A program made the translations under genes and the position numbers. This document shows, in pieces, positions 14,454 to 19,680 of a stretch of DNA of 19,680 nt. The stretch comes from Bacteroidales bacterium. Lineage in GTDB: Bacteria > Bacteroidota > Bacteroidia > Bacteroidales > Bacteroidaceae. How positions within the stretch are numbered: the stretch's first letter is position 1; each line of letters opens with the position of its first letter. The notes beneath the pieces are model-generated. The model was not told the DNA's origin. It searched no databases and worked only from the letters and a program-made list of their open reading frames with translations. The stretch spans positions 1-19,680 of the forward strand of contig SFKY01000042.1 of the NCBI GenBank assembly GCA_004554665.1, read 5' to 3'.

Positions 14454-14518
14454 CGGTTGTAGGTGGATGGTCAGGGAATGCCAATCATCTCTCTCCGGGC
14501 ACTCCTTGTCTTCTTATT

Positions 14519-14574
14519 TGCGGCATTTACGCCTCGTAAATGCCACCTTTAGCCGGCTAATTGTGGCATTTAGC
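14519..14574 (+). repeat. three-armed palindromic repeat, copy 2
   Basis: This is the opposite-orientation partner of 10217-10272. Arms are GGCATTTACG (14522-14531), CGTAAATGCC (14535-14544) and GGCATTTAGC (14565-14574). Here the first two arms form a perfect 10-bp hairpin with a CCT loop, while pairing of arms two and three gives an imperfect 40-bp palindrome centred on AGCCGGCT (14551-14558). It lies between the ilvE terminator and trmB. The sequence from there to 14640 holds only a weak 6-bp inverted repeat (14585-14590 with 14606-14611). Confidence 0.85.
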
Positions 14575-14663
14575 CCAAGCAATGGCGGCAACTGCAGGAG
14601 CCGCTTGCCGCAACTGACTGAAAAAGAAGTGCTGGAAAATGGGGGAAGTTAGAGAAAAATGCG

Positions 14664-14671
14664 TAAATTTG
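14664..14671 (+). promoter_or_regulatory. -7-type promoter element that decides the trmB start
   Basis: TAAATTTG fits TAnnTTTG and ends 17 bases before the ATG at 14689. It falls inside the longer open frame that begins with the ATG at 14659, so a transcript from it could not include that upstream start. No clear -33 box is visible. Confidence 0.55.
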
Positions 14672-14688
14672 CAGCAAAAAAGAAAACT

Positions 14689-15453
14689 ATGGGAAAAGGA
14701 AAGTTGGCCAAGTTTGCGGATATGGAAGCGTTTGAGAATGTCTTCCAGTGTCCATTTGAGACCGTGGCAGAAGCCCCGTTTGTCATGCGAGGTCATTGGC
14801 ACGACCAGTATTTTAAGAACGACCATCCCATTGTACTCGAACTGGGCTGTGGCCGTGGCGAATACACCGTCGGACTGGCGCGTCTCTATCCCGATGTCAA
14901 CTTTATCGGCATCGACATCAAGGGGGCACGTATGTGGACCGGGGCCAAGCAGGCCATAGAGGAAGGGCTGGGCAACGTCGCTTTCCTGCGTACGCACATC
15001 GAACTGCTTGACCGATTCTTTGCGCCGGGCGAGGTGCAAGAGATTTGGCTCACATTCTCAGACCCCCAGATGAAGCATGCCCGCAAGCGCCTTACCGGGA
15101 CTCGTTTCCTGAATCTCTATCGGCAGTTCTTGACCGATGGGGGAGTGGTGCATCTGAAGACCGACTCGCTCTTCCTCTACACCTACACCTCGCACGTGGT
15201 GGATGTCAACCGTCTGCCGCTCATCGTGCGCACCGATGACCTGTATCATACGGAAGGTGTAGGCGACAAAAAAATCCTCTCTATCCAGACTTACTATGAG
15301 AGTATGTGGATAGAGAGGGGGCTTAATATCAAGTATCTGAAATTCCGGCTTCCGCAGGCTGGCGAGTTGGTGGAGCCAGAGGTTGATATCCCGCTCGACG
15401 AGTACCGCAGCTACCACCGCACCAAGCGTAGTCCTAAGGAAGTGGGACGCTAA
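14689..15453 (+). CDS. trmB: tRNA (guanine-N7)-methyltransferase
   Basis: TrmB uses S-adenosylmethionine to make m7G46 in the tRNA variable loop. The 254-residue protein has the SAM-binding ELGCGRGEYT (51-60), NFIGIDIKGARMWTGAKQA (71-89), a WLTFSDPQMKHARKRLTGTRF segment (120-140; most bacterial TrmB have F-x-DPWPKKRHxKRR here) and LTDGGVVHLKTD. The C-terminus continues well past the core, as in Bacteroidota. An upstream ATG at 14659 would add ten basic residues, but the promoter box at 14664-14671 and the usual family N-terminus MGK-KLAKFADM favour 14689. The last 20 bases overlap the convergent GH53 gene. Confidence 0.93.
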   Translation: MGKGKLAKFADMEAFENVFQCPFETVAEAPFVMRGHWHDQYFKNDHPIVLELGCGRGEYTVGLARLYPDVNFIGIDIKGARMWTGAKQAIEEGLGNVAFLRTHIELLDRFFAPGEVQEIWLTFSDPQMKHARKRLTGTRFLNLYRQFLTDGGVVHLKTDSLFLYTYTSHVVDVNRLPLIVRTDDLYHTEGVGDKKILSIQTYYESMWIERGLNIKYLKFRLPQAGELVEPEVDIPLDEYRSYHRTKRSPKEVGR

Positions 15454-16438
15454 AGGCATCCATAATCTCCGTGGGGCGGCGGTTGCTGAACGCCCCTAAC
15501 CAGTAGGCACCGTCTTCCAGTTCGGGTGCCCAGTAGAATACGCCGTGGCAATGGGGCTCAGCCTGTGCCCGGCGTATCAAGCGTTGCAGGAAAGTTTTCC
15601 CCTGCTTGGGCTTGCGCACATCCACGCCTGTCTCTACTATCATGGTCTCCGACCCATATTTCTCATGCAGATGGCGGATGTTGTCCATCACTTTCTCCAA
15701 TGTCTCGTCTTCGCTCTTCGTGAGCTTGGCCTCCATGTCCCAATAGGGATAGACGCTCAGGCCGATCATGTCCCAGTGGGCACCGTACTTGCGGAGCCCG
15801 TCGAAGATGAAGTCGTATCGCTGTTGGTCGCAGCCTCCGTCGAGGTGCACGATGCACTGCGCCTCGGGATAGACCGCTTTGGCCGCCTTGTAGCCAGCCT
15901 CGGTCAGTCCTGCATACTGCTCCATATTGTCCTCGGCGCGCCCCATCGGCCACAGGAAGCCGTGTGTGGTCTCGTTTCCTATCTGAATCCATTTTACATC
16001 GATACCGTTGTCTTTGAGCAAGGTGAGCACATCGGTGGTATGTGCCGCCAACCAGTGCTGCATCTCACCATAACTCATGTACTGCCAGGCCGCAGGGATG
16101 TGCTGCTTGCCCGGGTCTGCCCACCAGTCGCTGTAATGGAAATCGATCATCAGGTCCATGCCGTAGTACTTGGCACGCTTGGCCATCTCCAGCACGTCTT
16201 CCTTGCCGCAAAAGCCGCCTCGTGGATTCACCCAGACGCGCAAGCGGATAGCGTTGAGGCCGCACTCTTTCATCAGTGCGGTGTTTTCGCGTATGGCACC
16301 GTCGCGATTGTAGAGCCGTACGCCACGCGCTTCTAACTCGGTGGTGCCACTGATGTCGGCACCCAGGGCAAAGGGTGTCTGTGCTTTGCCCACTATTGCT
16401 CCCAAGAGGGCAAAGCAGAAGATAAGTATTTGTCTCAT
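15434..16438 (-). CDS. GH53 arabinogalactan endo-beta-1,4-galactanase, secreted
   Basis: This 334-residue glycoside hydrolase of family 53 cleaves beta-1,4-galactan, the side chain of pectic type I arabinogalactan. A signal peptide (MRQILIFCFALLGAIVGKAQ) is followed by the barrel: ALGADISG (24-31), NAIRLRVWVNPRGG (62-75), DLMIDFHYSDWWADPGKQ (95-112), the acid/base E156 in QIGNETTHGFLWP, DMIGLSVYPYW (223-233) and the nucleophile E269 in MIVETGV. Length and motif order are normal, so the enzyme should be active. It starts six bases after the GH115-like gene and probably shares its transcript. The 3' end overlaps trmB by 20 bases. No SusC/SusD pair is in the window. Confidence 0.95.
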   Translation of the reverse strand: MRQILIFCFALLGAIVGKAQTPFALGADISGTTELEARGVRLYNRDGAIRENTALMKECGLNAIRLRVWVNPRGGFCGKEDVLEMAKRAKYYGMDLMIDFHYSDWWADPGKQHIPAAWQYMSYGEMQHWLAAHTTDVLTLLKDNGIDVKWIQIGNETTHGFLWPMGRAEDNMEQYAGLTEAGYKAAKAVYPEAQCIVHLDGGCDQQRYDFIFDGLRKYGAHWDMIGLSVYPYWDMEAKLTKSEDETLEKVMDNIRHLHEKYGSETMIVETGVDVRKPKQGKTFLQRLIRRAQAEPHCHGVFYWAPELEDGAYWLGAFSNRRPTEIMDAFSVPLP

Positions 16439-16444
16439 AACTCT

Positions 16445-18289
16445 TTATGGTAATGAAGGTGATACCGGGAAGATGTAAAACGGGCGGATAGGGTCGTAGT
16501 CGACCATCACTTGGTCGATGATGACAGGTGAGCCCAGCGCCTTGATTTCTATATTGTGGCTGTTGCGCGTCAGACGGACGGCAATCTCCTTGACGGTCTG
16601 TCCCCGCTGCCTGTCTGCCTGCCACTGCGCAGAGGTAGTGGGACTGTTGGCCGTAAAGGTCTGTGGTTCCCCATCGTCTATCTTTACCTGGAAACTCACC
16701 TCGCTGCCGTCTGTGCTCTGCATGGGAATGGCGGCGATGCGGATGACAGCCTCGCCCTGCAGTTCTGAATAAAATGAGTACGAGAGCCATCCACCCTCCG
16801 GCACGTACACTGCGCGCATGCTGTGGCCGAGCATAGGGATGGCCGTCACGCCATCAGAAGCCTTGCGGTACTGGCAGGCGTTGCGGGTGACGGTGTTGCC
16901 CGTGTCGAAATTGAAAACCACCGGCTCTGGGTGGGCGTAGGTGGTGAGTGCATCCTTGGGGAGCTTGCCCGGAAACTTGGGCTCGCCGGTAATCAGCGCA
17001 TTGTCTGCAATGGCCAGCGTGTGTTCCCACTTGCCGCCGGCCATCTTGTCCCACTGGCTGTTGAGACGGTTGAGCTGGAGATGGGCGTTCCAACTCTTTA
17101 CGGCCGAAGATAGCGCCTCCTCGTCTCGGGCAAACGACTGCGGGCGGCCGATGTGGCGTGCCTCCTGCGCCTGCAGTTGCTTGACGGCCATGAGCTTGGC
17201 TGCCTGCAGGGGATATTGCACGGCGGCGAAGTAGGCATCGGCACGCTCTGGTGCCACTAAGGGTGTGATGGGGTCGATGGCCTGCACCAAATCCTCGTAA
17301 TTGGAGATGTATCGCTCCAGTTCGTTGCCGAATGCGTCGGCCACAAACTCCACATTCATCTCCTCGGGCTTGCGGATGCCTACGAGATGGTAGTATTCGG
17401 TCATCACGGGGAGCAGTTTGGCACCGGCCACGTCGCCTATCTGCTGGCAGAGCCATTCTCTGTAGTGGTCATACAGGTTGGAGGCCGTGACATAGTTGAT
17501 GTTCCACGCCATATCCATCATGAGTGACAGTGGATAAGCCGACACCTTGGGATTGGCCACCACGGCAGCCCATGTCTGCGAGGCTCCTTGACGGTAGGCC
17601 GAGGCCATCTCAGCAAACACCCGTCCCGGCTGGGTGGAGGGAAGCCACTGGTCGGTAAGCTGCAGGCACTTCACCCCTGCGCCGTGGGGCGCTTCGTGCA
17701 AGAGCTCGTTGCCCCTGAGGCGGAGCAGTAGTTCCTCGGTGCGGTGACGGTCAAATTGCTTGCCCGTCACCACGAGGGCGCGGCGGGCCACAGACGGCCA
17801 CTGGATGGTGAGAAAGTCATCGGCCAGTGCCAGATAGTGCTTGCGGGCTGGGTGTACGTCGCCCCACCACACCCACGGCGAAACACCGGCCAGCCGCGAG
17901 AGCTCCAGTATGCCGTATGCCGTGCCATGCGCATTGCTTCCCAGCACCACGATGCGCCCTCCGTCGGTACTGATGGAGAAAGCATCGGGCTTGGCAATGA
18001 CCTGCTGGATGGGGAGCTTGCGCTTCTGGAGCTTGCGGAAATCCTTGTCCTTGAGTTTGTCGAGCTCGTAAATCTCGATCGGCGCCCCCATACGTGCCTC
18101 TGCCCGCCGCCCGGTGAGCAGGTGCATGTCCTCGGCAAACAGATGGAGTGCCATTTCTACCACAGCCGACTTCTTGCCGCTGTACATATAGCCTACGCTG
18201 CCCTTGCCGCTGTACCATACCACGTCCTTGCCGGTGGCTGAAAGGGTGCAGGCCAGCATGAGCAGCGCGAATAGAGGTCTGTATTTCAT
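16445..18289 (-). CDS. GH115-like protein lacking the central part of the barrel
   Basis: This 614-residue exported protein has a signal peptide (LFALLMLACTLSATG). Its N-terminal domain and the SRLAGVSPWVWWGDV segment (131-145) are typical of GH115 alpha-glucuronidases. Residues 219-265 (TQPGRVFAEMASAYRQGASQ, then MMDMAWNIN) match the later part of that barrel, and the rest covers the helical and C-terminal beta domains. From memory, GH115 enzymes run to about 830 residues. The stretch that should lie between LLLRLRGNELLHEA (187-200) and GAGVKC (203-208), about 150-200 residues including the IWPAMH, HCEPM and CDDNWG-type segments, is absent in frame. It may be a pseudoenzyme, a binding protein or a short divergent subfamily. 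It is cotranscribed with the GH53 gene. Confidence 0.8.
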   Translation of the reverse strand: MKYRPLFALLMLACTLSATGKDVVWYSGKGSVGYMYSGKKSAVVEMALHLFAEDMHLLTGRRAEARMGAPIEIYELDKLKDKDFRKLQKRKLPIQQVIAKPDAFSISTDGGRIVVLGSNAHGTAYGILELSRLAGVSPWVWWGDVHPARKHYLALADDFLTIQWPSVARRALVVTGKQFDRHRTEELLLRLRGNELLHEAPHGAGVKCLQLTDQWLPSTQPGRVFAEMASAYRQGASQTWAAVVANPKVSAYPLSLMMDMAWNINYVTASNLYDHYREWLCQQIGDVAGAKLLPVMTEYYHLVGIRKPEEMNVEFVADAFGNELERYISNYEDLVQAIDPITPLVAPERADAYFAAVQYPLQAAKLMAVKQLQAQEARHIGRPQSFARDEEALSSAVKSWNAHLQLNRLNSQWDKMAGGKWEHTLAIADNALITGEPKFPGKLPKDALTTYAHPEPVVFNFDTGNTVTRNACQYRKASDGVTAIPMLGHSMRAVYVPEGGWLSYSFYSELQGEAVIRIAAIPMQSTDGSEVSFQVKIDDGEPQTFTANSPTTSAQWQADRQRGQTVKEIAVRLTRNSHNIEIKALGSPVIIDQVMVDYDPIRPFYIFPVSPSLP

Positions 18290-18294
18290 GTATG

Positions 18295-18302
18295 CAAAGT
18301 TA
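18295..18302 (-). promoter_or_regulatory. -7-type promoter element abutting the GH115-like start codon
   Basis: Read on the minus strand this is TAACTTTG. Only five bases separate it from the ATG, so transcription would begin at or about two bases before the start codon. The -33 region has TTTC rather than TTG. Confidence 0.5.
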
Positions 18303-18428
18303 CAGGAAAAAATCCATTGGGCGAAACTTACCTTTGATTAATCGTCTGGCCATGCCGTGAAAAATATTAAAAATACATTTTTCGGCAAAATAAAACAAAA
18401 CGCATGGCCTGCCATCGTTTTTTTTGCT

Positions 18429-18436
18429 TACTTTTG
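18429..18436 (+). promoter_or_regulatory. -7-type promoter element for mrp
   Basis: TACTTTTG ends 19 bases before the ATG, giving a leader of about 16 bases. A TTG at the usual -33 spacing is not visible. A second TAnnTTTG match at 18329-18336 (TACCTTTG) lies further upstream and could be an alternative. Confidence 0.5.
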
Positions 18437-18455
18437 TAGCCATAACTGATAGAAT

Positions 18456-19562
18456 ATGATGACATTGTATCCCAAACTCATTACAGACGCACTGGCCACG
18501 GTGACCTATGCAGGCACGAAAAAGAACCTGATAGAGAGCGAGATGCTGGCTGACGACGTGCGGATAGATGGGATGAAGGTGAGCTTCACCCTCGTCTTCC
18601 CCAGAGAGACTGACCCTTTCCTCAAGTCTACCCTCAAGGCCGCTGAGGCCGCCATCCACTACCATGTAAGCAAGGACGTGGAGGTGGAGATACATACCGA
18701 GTTTCGCTCTGCGCCACGTCCGGCGGTGGAAAAACTGCTGCCGCAGGTGAAAAACATCATTGCCGTGAGTTCGGGCAAGGGTGGTGTGGGCAAGTCTACG
18801 GTGTCCGCCAATCTGGCCATAGCCTTGGCCATGCTCGGTTACAAGGTCGGTCTGCTCGATACCGATATCTTCGGCCCCTCCATGCCCAAGATGTTTGGTG
18901 TGGAAGACGCTCGCCCGTATGCCGTAGAGAAAGATGGACGGCAACTCATAGAGCCTGTGGAAAAGTACGGTGTAAAACTGCTGTCGATCGGATTCTTTGT
19001 CAATCCTGATACAGCTACCTTGTGGCGCGGAGGCATGGCTACGTCGGCACTCAAGCAACTCATCGCCGATGCAGACTGGGGAGAACTCGATTACTTCATA
19101 CTCGATACGCCGCCGGGCACATCTGACATCCATCTCACTCTGCTCCAGACACTGGGCATCACGGGGGCGGTGATTGTGTCCACGCCTCAGAAGGTGGCGC
19201 TGGCCGATGCCCGCAAGGGTATCGATATGTATAGGAACGATAAGGTGAACGTACCAATCCTGGGACTGGTGGAAAACATGGCTTGGTTTACCCCTGCCGA
19301 ACTCCCTGAGAATCGTTATTACCTCTTTGGCAAGGATGGTTGCAAGCAGCTGGCTGAAGAGATGGGCTGCCCGTTGCTGGCCCAGTTGCCCATCGTGCAG
19401 AGCGTGTGCGAGAGTGGCGATGCCGGTACGCCCGCCGTGCTCCATACCGACACGGTGATGGCCCAGTCGTTTCTCACCTTGGCGCAGGCCGTGGTGACGG
19501 TGACCAACCGTCGCAACAAGGAACTGCCCAAGACTCGTATCGTGTCTACCTCCAAAGGGTAG
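18456..19562 (+). CDS. mrp: Mrp/ApbC-type Fe-S cluster carrier ATPase
   Basis: This 368-residue member of the Mrp/NBP35 family of P-loop ATPases takes part in Fe-S cluster transfer or assembly. An N-terminal MIP18-like (DUF59) domain (about 1-85) precedes the deviant Walker A GKGGVGKS (107-114), LLDTDIFGPSMPKMFG (133-148), LWRGGMATSALKQL (189-202) and LDTPPGTSDIHLTL (216-229). The cluster-binding CxxC of canonical Mrp is replaced by WFTPAELPENRYY (277-289), which I associate with Bacteroidota homologues, so the mode of cluster binding is unclear. The start is ATG 18456, with ATG 18459 equally possible. The gene is divergent from the GH115-like unit and closed by a terminator. Confidence 0.93.
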   Translation: MMTLYPKLITDALATVTYAGTKKNLIESEMLADDVRIDGMKVSFTLVFPRETDPFLKSTLKAAEAAIHYHVSKDVEVEIHTEFRSAPRPAVEKLLPQVKNIIAVSSGKGGVGKSTVSANLAIALAMLGYKVGLLDTDIFGPSMPKMFGVEDARPYAVEKDGRQLIEPVEKYGVKLLSIGFFVNPDTATLWRGGMATSALKQLIADADWGELDYFILDTPPGTSDIHLTLLQTLGITGAVIVSTPQKVALADARKGIDMYRNDKVNVPILGLVENMAWFTPAELPENRYYLFGKDGCKQLAEEMGCPLLAQLPIVQSVCESGDAGTPAVLHTDTVMAQSFLTLAQAVVTVTNRRNKELPKTRIVSTSKG

Positions 19563-19581
19563 ATAGTACCTTTGGAATCGT

Positions 19582-19617
19582 AAAGAGGGTGTGTCATAAT
19601 AGGCACATCCTCTTTTT
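19582..19617 (+). terminator. Rho-independent terminator after mrp
   Basis: Arms at 19582-19593 and 19604-19615 (AAAGAGGGTGTG against CACATCCTCTTT, one G-U pair) with a ten-base loop run into TTTTT. It starts 20 bases after the mrp stop. Confidence 0.85.
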
Positions 19618-19637
19618 CTGTTTTTATACTGCTGTCA

Positions 19638-19669
19638 TTGATTCGCTGATTCCTATGCTGCTATTTTTG
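19638..19669 (+). promoter_or_regulatory. promoter-like signal for a gene beyond the window
   Basis: TTG (19638-19640), 21 bases, TATTTTTG (19662-19669) fits the same pattern as the other promoters here. No start codon follows before the end of the window. Confidence 0.5.
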
Positions 19670-19680
19670 CATTTTTCCTG

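Noticed and set aside
13066..14484. 472-codon open frame on the minus strand, longer than ilvE itself
   Set aside because: It lies over ilvE and xseB, and its translation is low in family signal (Leu/His/Val/Arg rich). It is the mirror frame of a well-recognised aminotransferase.
10217..14574. Palindromic repeats as CRISPR or insertion-sequence ends
   Set aside because: There are only two copies, 4 kb apart and inverted, without spacers. The DNA between them is ordinary genes with no transposase or cas gene. I also saw no matching target-site duplication.

Overview
The window looks like a chromosomal segment of a Bacteroidota bacterium, most likely Prevotellaceae. The evidence is fairly GC-rich coding DNA, few Shine-Dalgarno sites, repeated promoter-like elements of the Bacteroidetes sigma-ABfr type (TTG, 20-21 bp, TAnnTTTG), a Mrp ATPase with the Bacteroidetes-style replacement of the CxxC motif, and family sequences typical of that phylum. 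It is mostly metabolic and housekeeping DNA. I see no tRNA, rRNA, CRISPR array, phage module or intact insertion sequence.

Layout. Positions 1-66 are a perfect 66-bp palindrome at the very edge. A LUD-domain protein (minus strand) is divergent from a tandem pair of deoxynucleoside kinases (plus, 918-2217). The second kinase overlaps tail-to-tail with the last gene of a long minus-strand operon (9627 down to 2187). That operon reads MATE transporter, cytidylate-kinase-like protein, phosphoesterase, dTDP-glucose 4,6-dehydratase (rmlB), purT, a FdtA-type sugar 3,4-ketoisomerase, a FemAB/GNAT-like acyltransferase and a DegT-type sugar aminotransferase. The rmlB, ketoisomerase, aminotransferase and acyltransferase genes form a coherent route to a dTDP-3-(acyl)amino-3,6-dideoxyhexose for a surface glycan. 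purT sits inside this set and is followed by a strong intercistronic hairpin.

The stretch 9628-10445 holds the operon promoter, a hairpin, an unrecognised 108-codon ORF and one copy of a three-armed palindromic repeat. Next come a secreted subtilisin-like protease in tight linkage with xseA-xseB (exonuclease VII), then ilvE with its own promoter and a strong terminator. A second repeat copy in the opposite orientation follows, then trmB. trmB converges on, and overlaps, a two-gene glycan unit read from 18289: a shortened GH115-like protein and a GH53 endo-galactanase. The window closes with mrp, a terminator and a promoter-like signal for a gene beyond the edge.

The most unusual material is the palindromic repeat family, whose two clear copies have swapped arms so that each prefers a different hairpin. 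Other points are the GH115-like protein that appears to lack the catalytic half of its barrel, the apparently leaderless start of that operon, a 21-bp-spaced direct repeat at the protease promoter, and the orphan ORF whose stop codon lies inside a repeat. No wholly new system is evident. All family calls are by eye, with no database search.
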